Assembly: GCF_027942865.1 (NCBI RefSeq)
Contig: NC_134527.1
Span: forward strand, 4,442,976 to 4,506,975
Length of the DNA: 64,000 nt
DNA from: Odontesthes bonariensis
Taxonomy: Eukaryota; Chordata; Actinopteri; Atheriniformes; Atherinopsidae
Direction: 5' to 3'
The notes under the pieces were generated by a model. It made no database searches and was not told the DNA's origin. It saw only the letters and a program-made list of their open reading frames with translations. This document shows positions 24,203 to 38,300 of the stretch, one piece after another (within the stretch, counting starts at the first letter, position 1; every line of letters begins with the position of its first letter). Made by a program: the position numbers and the translations under genes.

Positions 24203-24883
24203 TTAATGTTTTATGTTTCAGGACAGAATGACAATAAATCATCTCACCAGGTCTTCAAACGAGGTAAATACATGCTCAGTGTTTGACATATTACGCTTAC
24301 ACTGGAACAAAAACTAGAGAAAGATTATTTACACGTGGAAAACATTCAAGAAAACTGTCAATCCTCCCAGAAGCGAACGTTCCAGCAAGTTCCCTCTCAG
24401 GTCCGACTGTGTAATGTTCTGAGAAAACATGGAGCTGCGTCTCTGCAGGCATCGGCGTTATTGAGCGCCAACAACGTGACTCGTTTGGAAGGGTTGCAGG
24501 AGAAAAAGCCTCCTCTGTCTGAAAAGAACAGCTCGAGTTTGTAAAGCTGCACCTTAACAAACCACAAGACTCATAAGCTTTCTGAAATGAAAAGATGCTA
24601 ATTCAATAGAATAAGATCAGAAAATCAATAAAACAGACTTTAGACTTGAGTAATTTGTTGCAGCGTTCAAGCCTTTAAATGGCCTCTCTGACCAAAAGTC
24701 CGAATCCTGTAAAGTCACTTACAGAAACTTCTGTTTAAGAAGCTCAATACTTTGTTTCCTGCCAAATGTCGAAAAACATCTATTGCCTTCAAACTAGATA
24801 CTTTGTGGGGAACGTTTGATACTATCTCATCTCTCCTCATACGACAATCTCTTAAGCCGGGTTCAGACCGCAAGATTTACACT

Positions 24884-25509
24884 CAGTGAGGTTACATGGC
24901 TCTGAAAGGATCAGATTATTGGCTAAATTACAATCAGAATGAGCTGAGCGAGGGTAATTCTCCTTGGATATATGGCGGTGAATGAATGGGATCAGAGGCA
25001 CAAAGCGTGTCATACCCCGGTATGATAGGTGGCGCTGTGCCCATTCCAACTGTTGCTAATAGAGCCGCTTCCTGTTGACCTCTTCACCACCAACAACAAC
25101 AACAAACTCAGGCATTGGAGAAAGATGGAGAACGCAGAGCCAGATGAAGCTACGTCCCTCTACATTTGCTCTGTGATGAGCTGCTTGTTGCACAAACTCG
25201 ATGCCCAACGGAGCGTTCTCCATCGCGTTGTTTGTTTCTTTCTGACGGCGACAACAACAGGAATATCGTCTCCTTTGACTTCCGGGTCACGACCCCGGGA
25301 AAACATCTGGAGCATGCGCAGAACGCAAAGTCTGATTCACCACGAGCTTCAGCGTCTACAAGCAGGTTTAGAGTGACTTTCAACCCAGTTATCTCGGGGT
25401 CTGAATCCGATCCAATTCTTAGTCAGATTAATTAACATGCACTTAATAACTCAGTCTGATTGTAATTTAGCCAATAATCCGATCCTTTCAGTGCCATGTG
25501 ACCCCACTG
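24884..25509. mobile_element. MITE with inverted repeats of about 60 bp
   Basis: The left arm (GGCTCTGAAAGGATCAGATT, ATTGGCTAAATTACAATCAG) is matched in inverse orientation by 25445-25509 (CTGATTGTAATTTAGCCAAT, GATCCTTTCAGTGCCATG). Ends read CAGTG and CACTG. The interior has a short open frame starting MENAEPDEATSLY that I do not recognise. No target duplication is obvious. Confidence 0.7.
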
Positions 25510-26287
25510 TGTGATGTCGGACCCAGCCTCTCTTCGTATGCGCTCAAGTTACGGAGCTGATCTGTGACAATGGGTCACGTCTGACTGGTCTTTATCCAGC
25601 TGTTCCAGCTGCCATGCCGACAGGCCCCTCCCTCCTCATTAACATTACATTGCAGCTCCCCATGGGGCCCTTTGCACGCCTAAAATCTGTCCACCTCAAC
25701 ATTTCCCAAAGACTCCGAATTCTAATGACTTTAACATAAAGACGAGATTTAATTCACTATTGACAATAGCTGTTCCTATCACACTCTTTAGAGCAGCTCA
25801 GATACATTTCACATACACGTGTGAAAGGTGGTGAGAGGGAATGAAAGGGGTCTAAAGGTGAAGCTCAAACTGGCGCCACGTCCTTCCTGAACTCCATTTC
25901 AACAGGAAAAAGCACAAATAGTCAGAAACCTGTTGCTGAGATAGCAGCTGTTAAACAATCTCTCATGTGTGCAGATGGAGGGATGTTGGAGCACGGGGTG
26001 CAGAAAATAAATGCCATTAATTCACTGCAATCCAGGTTAATGACACCAAGTGGATTGTTTTTTTTTTAACTTATAATCTTTGTAATAGCAATGAGCTGAA
26101 ATTGAGAGCCTAAACTCTGGATTACTGCAGGATTACTGATTAAATTTTGAATATCTTTAGTCAGACACGAGGACAATGCCTCCCAAAAATCCTGTTTGAA
26201 GAATATGCGACCTCTGCAGGTGAAGTGTAAACATTTGCTCCAAGTGGTGAATGACTGCATGGTAAAAAGGGAAATATATATATTAAC

Positions 26288-26931
26288 TAGGGCTGGGCAA
26301 GTTAACTCGTTATTATCGTGTTAACCCATTTATTATTTAACGCTGATAAATATTTTATCGCGCATTAACGCATGTTTTTTTAATTTATTAATTTATTTTT
26401 TTTAATTTTTAAAAATCAAACATTTTGGGGGGCTTTTGTGCCTTTTAATGGATAGGAAGGTTGAGAGACCGGAAAAGAAAGTAAATAGCGGATCCACCAA
26501 ACATGGAGAAGGGTACGGAACTTTTACTCGGCCGTTTTCATTTTAAAGTTCTTCCAGACAGCGGAGTCGACAGAACCAAAGTCATCTGTAAACACTGCCA
26601 AGTTGAATTGTCTTCTCAGCGTAGTAGTTCCAGTCTAAAATATCACTTAAAGGCAAAACACACAACTGATAGCAGCAAGTCATTCAAGGAAACAGACAGT
26701 GGAGCGAGGCTTCTACATAAAAACTACAGAAAGATGCTGATGTTAAAAGTGTGTTTGCACAACAAATGTTATGGCACTTTCATTCATATGGCAGCACATT
26801 TAAAATAAAACTAAATGCTGAAAGCTATACACTACTTTTGAATTCATCTTTGGATTTTGCGTACAAATGCGATTAATCAGGGAAATAATGTCATTAATTA
26901 GATTAAACATTTTAATAGTTGCCCAGCCCTA
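26288..26931 (+). mobile_element. Full-length hAT element with intact BED-finger frame
   Basis: The ends are TAGGGCTGGGCAAGTTAACT and GCCCAGCCCTA. The frame at 26503-26808 (101 aa) begins MEKGTELLL and includes CKHC ... YHLKAKH. After this frame the element goes straight to the right end, with no transposase catalytic domain, so it needs a helper. The flanking 8-mers do not match well, so its insertion is older or its flanks have drifted. Confidence 0.85.
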
Positions 26932-27266
26932 ATTTTTATTAAGTATTAATTAAGGCTTAATGGTGTTTCCTAAAGGGGGAACTGTTAAACCTGGCAACGC
27001 AGCCCGCTTAAACCACCTGCACGCTAGCTCCTTTAGCCAGCGCGAGATGCAGGCACAATGGATCGGTTTTTAATTAAAAAAGGGCAAAAACCAGCACAAA
27101 AACCATGCTCATCCTGAATGTCTCACTATGATTACAACAACAAACAACAAATACAACATGAAGAAAGTCAAGGACATGCACGCCAGCTTCCGCTCATCCC
27201 AGTATAAAGGCAAATGTGGTCTTTAATTGAAAATGTATTGGCTGTGTTATTTCTTTTTTATATGTA

Positions 27267-28955
27267 CAGGCATGCAAACTTGCCACCTTTCGGCGAAATT
27301 CGCCGTTTTGAAATCAAAATGGGTCATTGTTCTGAATCGCATAGATCCGAGGAGAAAAAAAAATGGGGGGGGGGGGGGGGGGTTGAGCATGTCAACTAGC
27401 GAGTGAAACTGTGAACCTCAAAACTACACTAGACCTATCACCGCCGCTCTCTTGTCGTGACAACAAATGACTGACAAGAGTGGCGTGTGAGGGCGAACCC
27501 CTATTCCCCCCCCCCCCCCCCCCCCCGGACCCCACACGGTGGAAATTGCGACAAGGACAGGTAGGGATTAATGTTTACAGTTGTTAACTTCTGAAGCTAA
27601 AATGCTACAATTTGACTGATGTCCTGAAATAGTCTTCATAACGAATTGTGTCGTTAGATCAATTAATGTGCTTTTAATAGTGTCTTTAATACAAGTGTCA
27701 GCTAAATGTCTTGATAACAGACTTGAAATAGTCTACAATTCCTCGATATTTCACCGCCTCACAGAACGCTGTTTGTGTTAGTGCTACTCGAGGTAACTGT
27801 AGAGTGGCTAACTAGCGCCTTCCACACAAGTTCAGGGCTTTGCTAATACTTTTAGCCAATGTCAATGGAGACCTTAATTGTCGCCGGACTTGGCTTTTTA
27901 ACGAGGTATGCCCCTTCATAATACCCTCCGATAATCACGGAAAGGGAACATTTTGCCCATTTGAGGAGGTCGTTTCATTCGTCGTGAGTTTATCAATGCA
28001 GAGTCCGGAGAGCTCTGCCACAGGTCGTATTTGAGAGTGTGACCCCCATCCCCTCGCTGTTCGCCCACACCCCCGTTGATGATGACAGCCTACAGGTGCA
28101 CTCGTGTTCATCCAGTATGATGCACCATCAATCGAAGTTAAAAGGGGCACAATGTAGGATTACGTAGTGCTCGTGGCATGCATGTTTCAAAACTTACACT
28201 GTCATGAAAAAATGCCGTTTAACTAAGCTTGCCGCGAGAATGTTTTTCATGTTAGAGTGCCAGCTGTCGATACAAATTTGTCTCTGGCGGTACGTCAAGT
28301 GAATTGCTGATATAAGTTTTTCCCGTGGAGCTCGTTTGGCTCGGCGTGGCAAACGTTCACTTTCATGGTTTAATGACAGCGGACCGCGAAAGTGGTCGGG
28401 AGAGTTATCGTTCACTTACTAATGACATACCGGTAGGCTATTACTAAGCATAGGCTGTCTTGGGGCAGTAATTAATTAAACTTTTAATCCTACATACTTG
28501 TAGTATTCCTTTAAGGACCATGGGACTAACTTTTTCGTTAAATTTAATGTAATTAAATGTATGATACTACAGTTAAATGCTTTTGAAGACCTGTGATGTT
28601 ATATGTCAAACACATAGGCTAATAGTACAGTAAATGCAATTGATAGGCCTACTGTACCTATAAATTCATCTTTTATGCTGCACAGCTGTTCTCTACTTAA
28701 TGCAAATGGGACATACTGTATATTTTATAATATATATTTTGTATAATTTACAACTTAATGCGTCTCATGTTTTGATTTCAGGATGAGAGATTTAGGAGTG
28801 GAGGATGCTCTTTGTATTAGTTAGTTATTTTGTAGTGTATTTATTAATTCAATAGTTGCACTTATAACACAAACTACGAAATCCACTTTTCCGCGCGTGC
28901 CGTGTGTCCGTGTACCCTTGTCACCTTTTTCACCCCTGACCAGTTTGCATGCCTG
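27267..28955. mobile_element. Unclassified DNA transposon with CAGG/CCTG ends
   Basis: Ends CAGGCATGCAAACT and AGTTTGCATGCCTG are inverted and flanked by TATGTA (27261-27266 and 28956-28961), a perfect 6-bp repeat. The 1689-bp interior contains runs of 18 G (27365-27382) and 21 C (27506-27526) and no transposase frame I can recognise. The superfamily is not settled by a 6-bp duplication alone. Confidence 0.75.
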
Positions 28956-29369
28956 TATGTAGAAAAGCATATTTCCAAAAGGGGACTTTAGTATGTTGTC
29001 GTAAAAGTGGCTCTTCCCTTGATTTTGCTCTGCTAATGTGGTGCTTGTGAAAAAAATAGTGAGTATCACTGCTCTAGTGAATGGAAACTGGACTTCTAAA
29101 TAACAAATTCGCTGCTCAGAGAGCATCAAAGGTTAAGAAATGCAGAAGGAACTGTTGTGCTTGGCAGAAATGGTTCATATTTTAGATATTCATTGCCAAC
29201 AGAGCTCATCCAGCCAAATTGTGTTTTATGGAAACGTGATTGGATAACTGATCTGAAGCAGCCTGTTTGATGTTGTGTGGGTGGGTTGGGCTTTCATGGC
29301 TGGTGCGGTTCATCTGGGTGGACCTGAGAAACTAACACTAGCCACATGTTTCCACTACAGCTCAACACC

Positions 29370-32300
29370 ATGGCTGCTTTTCTCAGCGGGCTCCTCGTCC
29401 TCCTTCTCATCCTCACAGCGTCAGCGCTGGATCCAGACCCTGAACAAGGTAAGATTTTTGATTTTCCGTTCACTCGTGTTGCATTGGAAGAGTTTAACTC
29501 GGCTCTAAATGATGCTTAATGCACACCACATGCTGACTTCTGTTGTTTGGCATTTGGTTAAAGCCCAGACTTTGGTTTTAGTAAACACTTAACATTCCAT
29601 ATGAAAGGGGGCTTTTAATTTACTGCTGCTGAGAGCTTTTTAAATCATAACAAGTGTATGCTTGCCGTGCAGCTTTGGCATTTAGATGAGCACAACATGT
29701 GTTGCACAACACTGAAGCCCTCCAGAGAGAGCCAGCAGATTTCCAGTGAAGTGGCTCACCAGGAATTCTGCAGAGCAGAGAGCTCCTGAGTCCTGAACAA
29801 CGGGAAACTGTTCAGCGGGGAGGCCTGCTCCGCTGCCTCGGTGGCCGACCAAAGGCTGTGTTTTCACACGTGTTGTCCACACACATAAAACTGGGTCTGG
29901 TTTTCCCGTTTAAGTCCCCCGCTGACATCCTGTGTTTTGTCTCGTTGTGTAACGCTCTGGGTAAGTGAGCGGAGCTGCCGCCGAGGACGTGTTCTCCCGC
30001 TGCTCGGCTTTGTTTTTGTGCTTTTTTTGTGGCCCCGCACACAAGGCCGCTGTGTGTTGACGCGAGCGCTTTATCACCGACAGTGAGGGCCACCGGCCTG
30101 TTTGCAGAAATCAGCGGATTATTCAGAGTTAATTTGAATCTCTGCCGTCTTCTCAGACTTTGTTGAGTGATTCCCGTTGGTGCGATGCCACTGGGATCTA
30201 CAGATAAAGAGCTCTGCACATAACCTGGTGAAAAATCTAAAACCTGTTCATGATTTCAGTGTTTCTCCTTATCATTTAGACTCAGGCTAACAGCTATTAG
30301 CAGTCAGAGGCAGCAGAGACAGCCAGTCTACACCGGCCAGCTGCCTCTAAACCTTAGATTCACCTTATCTATTGGTGAAAGTGGTGATGAACCTGCAGCT
30401 AACCTTTTTAGTGCCTTTATTTTATATCATTCTGCGGTGATAATACAACAAAGTGCACTCAGATAGCAGTAACTTTACCTCTGCTGGGAGTTTTTATTGC
30501 AGTATTGCAGGCAAAACATCCTCTCTCACACACAAAATGGTTTCTCCAGATGTATCTTTTTTGTTACTACTTACCTTTGCAGCCTTTTGTTGCCCCCGGC
30601 GGCCCACCGCTCCAGTGCATGGCGTTTGCCTCCATGAGTGCGTGTTCAGGTGCCAACCTGGATGGGTTCGAATCTGACAATAAATCTGATCTTAAACCTA
30701 TGGAGGCATGACGATGCCATCGAATTTGGTGTGTTTTTCTATTAATAAAGTTAATAGACTGACATCATCTATGAAATTTCCTCGGTTGAAAAAGCTTTGA
30801 CATTTTTACGCCTCGAAGGCAATAAATGTTGTTTTTTGTGGAAATGAACTTGTGTGATGACCTGATACGACCCCGCGCCATCGCAGATGCTGGATTTTGG
30901 AATTGTTTTTGGTGATAACTGTGTGGATGATCCTTTTGGTCTTTGATCTGGAGCACACGGTGTCCCCCTGTTCTGACCATAATAAACATTTCCACTGTGA
31001 TGTGGTCCATCCTCGATGCCTTTAAAAAAGTATCCGCTACCTTCTGCATTTCCTGTATTTCTGTCTTACAAGCTAAAATTTTTGTAATGTTTCTTTCGTT
31101 CGATCAATCAAATGGGCCCGTTCCTTTGACGGTGCAAAATATTTGTGATTGAAATAAGTCAGCAGCAGGTTTCTCTGGGTTTATCAGTTATGCCTATGGC
31201 AGAACTGCCCCATCTCCTTTAAGTTGGAAGAATCCTGTTCTTTTGCATCTTTAAGTTCTGCCACAGACTCTCTGTCAGATCGAGGTGCCATCTTTGACTT
31301 TTAGTTTACTTATCGTCGTCAACAAGCTGCAAGGGGAACCACAGAATCAGTCTCAATTCTCTGAAAGACTCAGTGGTTAGAGTGGGTTGATCAAATTTGG
31401 TGGACACTGGACTGACAGCTGGAGGGGTGGCCACGGTCGAAGTGCCCTTGAGCAAGTCCCTGTACCCCCATGCTCCCCGGGCGCTGTGATTGGCTGCCCA
31501 TCTGTCTCCATCTGCTCGTGTGTGTGTTCAACAGGAACCTGGATGGGTCAAATGAATGTTCCTTTTATGTAGCATCATTCTTCCAATAATGACCTACTGG
31601 TGCTGCCATCACCGTACTTCACTGTGGGGATGGTGCTCTTGAAAATGATGAGAGGTGTTGGATTTGCTGATCTGATGATGGTGTCACTAAAAAGCTATCT
31701 TATTATTATTATTTTTCTTTAAATATAGCGCTTTTCTGGTCTAGTTGATCAGTCACAGGCTGTGTTCCAAACCGCATACTTCTCCTACTACTCATACTAA
31801 CTTTTTGAGTTACAATGCGAGTTTGAGTAAGCGAGAAGTTCCCGGATGCATACTAGATTCACCGAAATGTTGGGTATGCATCATAGGGTTACTACTCATA
31901 CTCAAACTACCCAAGATGCAACGTTACGTGATGTCGCCGATCGTCATTTCCTGTCAAAACGACTACCTTCTCGCCTGAAAATGTTTCAAATGTTTCTAAA
32001 GTTTACAGAGTTTAGAGCTTAAGCGAAATCAGCTTCAGGCCGGCTGATTTTGGCTCGGGCAGGAGCGAAATGCATTGTGGGTAAACGCTCTGCATACTGT
32101 CTGATCGACATTATACAGTATGCAAGTATGTAGTATGCGGTTTCGAACACAACCACAGTGTGCTACCCTACAAGCCACATTCACCCAGTCACACATTCAC
32201 AGAGCACGTCTTAGTGGATTTTCACTGGCTGCAGAGGTCTTTTTTCCTGGATCGCACACCGATGGACACATCAGCAGGAAATGTAGGGTTCAGCGTCTTG

Positions 32301-35300
32301 CCCAAGGACACTTGGATACGTGGCCCAGGGAAGCTGGGAGTCTAACCACCGACCTTCCGATTTCAAATCCAAAGTGTTTTTTCTTCCATGACACCCAGTT
32401 TTCTTGCGCCTCTCTCTTAGGGTCACCTCTGGCCTCTTCGTCACCTCTCTGATTGATGCCCTTCTTGCCTGGTCAGGGTTCTAGCTAGGATGAAATTATA
32501 GCGTAGTGGTGTAGGCGAGGGAGCGAAGCGACCATGCCCGGGGGGGATGGTGCGGAAGGGGTGCGATGTGGAGATTTTGGAAATTTAAGGGAAAAACTGG
32601 CCATTCTAGGGGTACCCAAAGGAAGAAATTGTACTTTAAAAACAATAAAGTCTTAATGGGAGATGTTCCCATCTTTGCTTTTGGTTAATTAATTCAGTTA
32701 ATAGAGGTGAAGGTCAGAAGCCCCCGGCATCAACAGAGTGTCTGCCCTCAATCTCTGTGCACCACTTTTGGGAGTTTACGTGCTCCCTGTGCTATTTCAC
32801 TGCAGTTTCGTACAGCTGTCTGTACAAACGCACCTCCTGACTGAGCCGGGCTGCGCCGTCTTTTCAAGGCAAGCGCCAGGCCTGAAACGTCATTTTGACG
32901 CCACGGTCCGCCACCACCGTGACAGACGCGACAACCAAGCTAGCGCCTTCAGTCAATCGCGCCTCGTGGAGAGGAGTGTTTCCTGTTCTTTTCTCGAGCG
33001 CCAAGTCAACTGCACGTTCAGCTTAAATGATAACCTGATCAGCTCATCACATATTGTATGTAAGAAGCTTTGAAAAAGCACACCCACCTTGACCGTTTTT
33101 GCTTACTTCAAATAGGGACGGGTTAAAATAGGCTACAGCTATTCTAACATGATTTCTGCCGAATCCCCTTACGTGTGCGCTTCTGCGTGTGAGTAACCAT
33201 GGCTACGGAGCACTCTTACCAGAGATTCTAAGAGCCGTGGACGCGGAGTGCCTCTGTCTGGAGCTACAAGCCCTTTTTCCATCAACGACATGATTCGCTT
33301 TAATTTGATGCGCATCAAGAAGTTAGTGCGATACATGTGATGGAAAAACGGTTAAATCGCTAGAACGCCTGTTTTGTCGCATTAAATCAATTCGCTCGAA
33401 ATAGGTGGTTCAGGGCTAAGTTGTATCGTTACAGAAGTGATGGAAAAGGTTAATGCGATTCAGACTAGCCACGCATGCGCAGATGGTATCGGTAAAGCGC
33501 GAGGATTCGAATGTTGTTGAGCCGCTCAGCCGCCCCATTTCACCTATCCTGTCGGTATCAAAACAGCAGCAACAACTAGTAACAACAATGTCCGATGATA
33601 AAAGAAACAACTGGTCGAGAGCAGAGACTCTGCTTTTTTTAAACACAATTCGGGAGGTCCTGAAGCAGCATAATTAATTCTCGCCTCGCTCTCATCGATG
33701 AGAGCGAGGCGAGAATTAATTATGCTGCGGATGAAGGATCCTCCTTCTTAAATTTCTGACGGCTATAAGCTGACATAGCAGCACTAGCAGCATGTTTAGA
33801 CCTCTAAATAAGTAACTAGCCTAATAAATAACGAAAGCCGGTGGTGAAAAGGTACGTAGCCTTGAAAGTTATAGCAACTGTTATAACAGGAGGCTGACAA
33901 TAACAGCGCGAGCAATTAAATTCCCGCTACCGAGCATTCTAATTCGCTAAAATTCGCCACTTTTGTAATGGAAAATCATCTGATCGAGTCAGAATGATGC
34001 GCATCAGCACGTTCCGGTGATGTCATTTTATTTCGCTAGAATCGTCCTGTTTGATGGAAAACCAACCGAACGCATCTTATATCGCAACAAAGTAATGCGA
34101 TATAACTTTTAATTCGCTACAGAATCTGATGGAAAAAGGGCTACAGTTTCGTCTGCAGTTGTACTGACAGGCAGCGCAACCTTTCTTGGCTGCCATCGCG
34201 AAAAATGTGTCAAGTTTGTCAGAAAGGTGAAAATGGCATTGATCTGGCGTTATTGTACAAATAAATACAGACAAAATGCCGCTACGCTGTATTGAAAATA
34301 AGCGTAGCGGTCCAAAAATGAGCGTAGCGGGCCGCGACGCAAGTTTGCGCTAGCTAGAAACCTGCTGGTTTGGGGAGTTTCAGCGGCATGCTCTCTTTCT
34401 CAGCAGGTTCGTGGATTTAACGGCGTCCCGGAGATTTTTTTGTACTCTTTTGCAACTCAACTGGAATTTCGTATTTCTTCAGACTTTGCCTGGTCGTCTT
34501 CACTGTCGTTACTGACTCTGAGGCCTTTCACAACAGGTGTATAAATACTGAGATCGTGTGATGTAAATACGCCCTAAGGGTGGATTTACCCGATCTAGAG
34601 TTCCTGTAGAAATCCCAAAATATGTCCTTTTTTTCCCCCACTCTATTCAGACATTTTGGACCCAAAACATAATCTTTTCTTCAGTCGTTTTTTATGCCTA
34701 AATCGAAATGAGTCGACCAGCACACACCGTTTTTCCCATTAATAAACTCCCACGGTTCACATCGGAGGGTAGCAGCGGGCTGACGTGGTCGTTAAAGTTT
34801 GAGAGCTTAATAGAAGCTGTATGAGACTTGTTATTTTAAGATCACCCAGAATAAACTCTTCTCACTTCCCAGCTACTCTGAAGCCACCAGCTGTGGATGC
34901 ACTACTTCTAGGAATTGATTGGACTCCGTGGGGGGATAATGAGTGTTGTTTTTTTCCTGCCCGTGCACCCCTGTTCCTATCATTAGGAAACAGGAAATTG
35001 GCTGTTAATGTTTACATTTGTTGACTGGACTCTTCACATTTCACCCATACAGCCTGTTAGCTCAGTAAAAGGTTTTGAAGCATAATCTCCGGTGAGTGCA
35101 TTGTGTAGGAAATGGCTTTTCTAAATGCCGAACATAAGGCATTTCCCCCTGAGGGCGCACTGATTGATGTCTGAACATGTGACCCTCTAAATAAGCGCTT
35201 GGCCTGTGCGCTCAGAGCTAAGACATTAATGGCAGCTTCCCACCAGCGCTCAGTTAAAGGAACGACACACAACAGTCATCATCCAGAGGGTGTGTAAACA

Positions 35301-38300
35301 AAGATAGACAATGAGCTATGTTCTCCATCAAAAGTATTGGTCTATCCTTGGAGGGAAATTCATGTTTGCTCCCATTTCCTGATTCCCTCCGAATCCCAGC
35401 TTAGAGGAAACGCATCTGGGCTTATCAGAACAGATTGAGCGAGGATGTTGTGCTTCACCCTGAAATAGACTTTTGGCGGCATAGGGAGGGAAGCCACGAT
35501 GTAAACATGTTTACTTGGTATCCCAGCGGCAGTTCGGCAACTTTATACACTGGAATCACCAGAACGTCTGAGCGTTCAGCAGTTCTGATGGCCGTGTTCA
35601 AAGTGCAGTCTGGATCTGCTGCTCATGTGTTTGCTTACAGCACAAGTGAACTCTGCTTGACAGCTGCTGAGCAAACACAGCAGCACTTACTGTGACGTGC
35701 AAGCACAAAAGGAGGGCTCAGAGTGTGCACGTCTGTCTGCCAAGAAGGACCCAGCTGTACACTAACTTTACATTAGATATCTCCTCAGGGTCTTCCAGAG
35801 TTTGGCATGTCAAAACTTTACCTTCTTTCCTTTTTGCCGGCTTTATATCACTCCTTTACTCCCACAGTCGTGAAGGAAAGATGTAGAAAATGACAGAAAA
35901 AACAAATTGAAGTCCACATGGAAAAGCATTTTACTTTAGTCCTAATATCACAGAACTAAACTAGGCTTCAAACTGACCACAGAACCCTTCTAAAGGTCCA
36001 GTGTGTAAGATGTAGTGACATCTAGTGGCAAAGTTCAGGACTGCGACCAACCGAATAAAATCCCTTCTTCGTCCCCTTTTAAGATATTAGAACCGGATTA
36101 GTTTTTAAGTGGTTTGGTTTGTCACAAGTGTGTTTATGATACAGGATATACTGAGTACAGGTACTTGGTTAAACTAAAATGTCGGGTTTTACGCATCAAA
36201 ATAAGAGAACTTTGGATAAATGTGTTGATTCTTTTATTTTTTACCCATATTCCTTCCAATTTGAAAGTCAATATTTGGTCTGAGCTCCTTTATTCTCCAA
36301 CTCAGCCTGAACCCTCGTTTCTTTAAGGAGTCTTCAGGAATAGTTTTCCAGGCTTCTCGAAGGACTTCCCAAAGCTCTTCTTTGGGTGTCGGCTGCCTTT
36401 TGTTCCGTAAACATGAAATCGGATGCCGAACGAAACGAAAAACAGTAAAAGTCTCAGAAAATATCTCTATTTTTCTAGCACTGCACAGATCTGTTGTTAT
36501 CATATCCAGCGGCCCATAAAGGAAGAAAAACAGAGACTCTGGCTGTGTTCGAAACAGCATACTTCTCCTACTACTCCTACTAACTTTTTGAGTTAGTAAG
36601 CGAGTTTGAGTAAGCGAGAAGTTCCCGGATGCATACTAGATTGGCCGAAATGTTGGGTATGCATCATGAGGTTACTACTCATACTCAAACTACCCAAGAT
36701 GCAACGTAACGTGACGTCGCCGATCGTCATTTCCTGTCAAAACGGCAGTTTCAAGCTAGCTACAACGAGGGTAGATTCACTTCCTGTTTTCAAAACAAAA
36801 GCACCAATTGTATGGTAATGGCTTTCCCTATGATAAAAGGCAATGGGTATTTTATTTTGTGAAAATAACAGGAAGTGCGTTGCTCACTGCGGCTAGCTTT
36901 AGGAGCGCCGAATTCGTGGGAACAAAATTGTAAACAGCCGGTATTTTGTCAGGTTTTCAACACGTTGGGGATCTAAACGACTACTTTTCTCACCTGAAAA
37001 TGTTTCAAATGTTGCTAAAGTTTACAGAGTTTAGAGCTTAAGCGAAATCAGCTTCAGGCCGGCTGATTTCGGCTCGGGCAGGAGCGAAATGCATTGTGGG
37101 TAAATGCTTATATACTGTCTGATCGATGAGTATGCAGTATGGAAGTATGCGGTTTTGAACACAGTCCATGTTATAAAGTGAAACCGCTCTTTAAATGTGA
37201 GTTTCTGTTAAAGCGAGTTAAGGAGTTAAAATACACCACTTATGATAATCTTTTCATAAAAGATTATAGCGTAAAACTGGCATTCTGCAGTGAGCAGAAC
37301 TACTTCGTGCCACCACATCAGTGCCATAACGTTCCAGCAACTACAAAGCAAGTTATTACTATGAAGGGAGCCGCATATACAAAAATACACCGTGCACAGC
37401 AGGGTGTCAAATGGACTCTCCTCCTAATCCCGAAGAAGAACATTTCAAAGGAGGATCTGGTAAACAGGTTATTTTTACCACGTAACTTCCCTTCTCAGAA
37501 GCAGCCCCGAGGTATGCATCATCTGCTCGAAGCGCGGCCTCTCGGCCGTGAAAGAGCCATCCTGTTCTCACATTTATCAGCACTCGGCCGCCCTGGGCTC
37601 GTGTGTTGATCCCCCCTGAAATGTTGACATTGGTCAGCTGATGCCCTCCGGGTCGTACAATCAGAAGTGTTCGACAGCATGTAACTATATCTGCTGATAA
37701 AGACCCTAAAGGTCGAGAGGAGAGGGGACCTTTTAAGATGTTTTGAAGAACCCGATCCTGTTTTTTGTTGTTTTTACGCTTCAAGTTGAGAATCACAAAG
37801 AGACAGACTGACTATAGGGATGCATTATTTGTTATTTTCTTTTAAATTAATAGCGTGTGTGGCCGCATAAAATGGGCAAAAGATGAAGAATTCATTGTCC
37901 TTCTTCTTGTAAATTATGCCATATTTGTTTTTAATCTATGAAAAAAATAGGTTTTCAAACAAAACAAAACGGTGGAATAAAGTGTTAGAACATTTTATTG
38001 TATTGTTTTTTTCCATAGTGATTAAACAAGAGTGCCTTCAGCCAGAGGCTTCTTCAGCCAGAGGCTTCTTCAGCCAGAGGCTTCTTCAGCCAGAGGCTTC
38101 TTCAGTCAGAGGCTTCTTCAGTTCTTCTTTCTGCCTTTTCACGGCAAATAAAGAAGGGTTTTGAATAGAGAAACCATGACGCTGATCGTTTGCTGTGGCC
38201 TCCACAGTCACCTGATCGAACGCCAGCTGGATATTATGGCAGATTTTGGACTTAACATAATAGACGGTGCTCTGTACCCTTATCATCAACGCAGCAAATG

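Larger units (their letters stand above)
32474..34364. mobile_element. DNA transposon with CAGG/CCTG ends, carrying a nested Harbinger element
   Basis: CAGGGTTCTAGCTAG at the left and CTAGCTAGAAACCTG at the right are flanked by CTGGT (32469-32473 and 34365-34369). The interior near both ends has GCGTAG repeats (ATAGCGTAGTGG, AGCGTAGCGG). The middle is interrupted by 33269-34142. No transposase domain is recognised. Confidence 0.75.

Noticed and set aside
38041..38120. Regular repeats as a CRISPR-like array
   Set aside because: The 16-bp units are directly adjacent with no spacers, and the genome is vertebrate.
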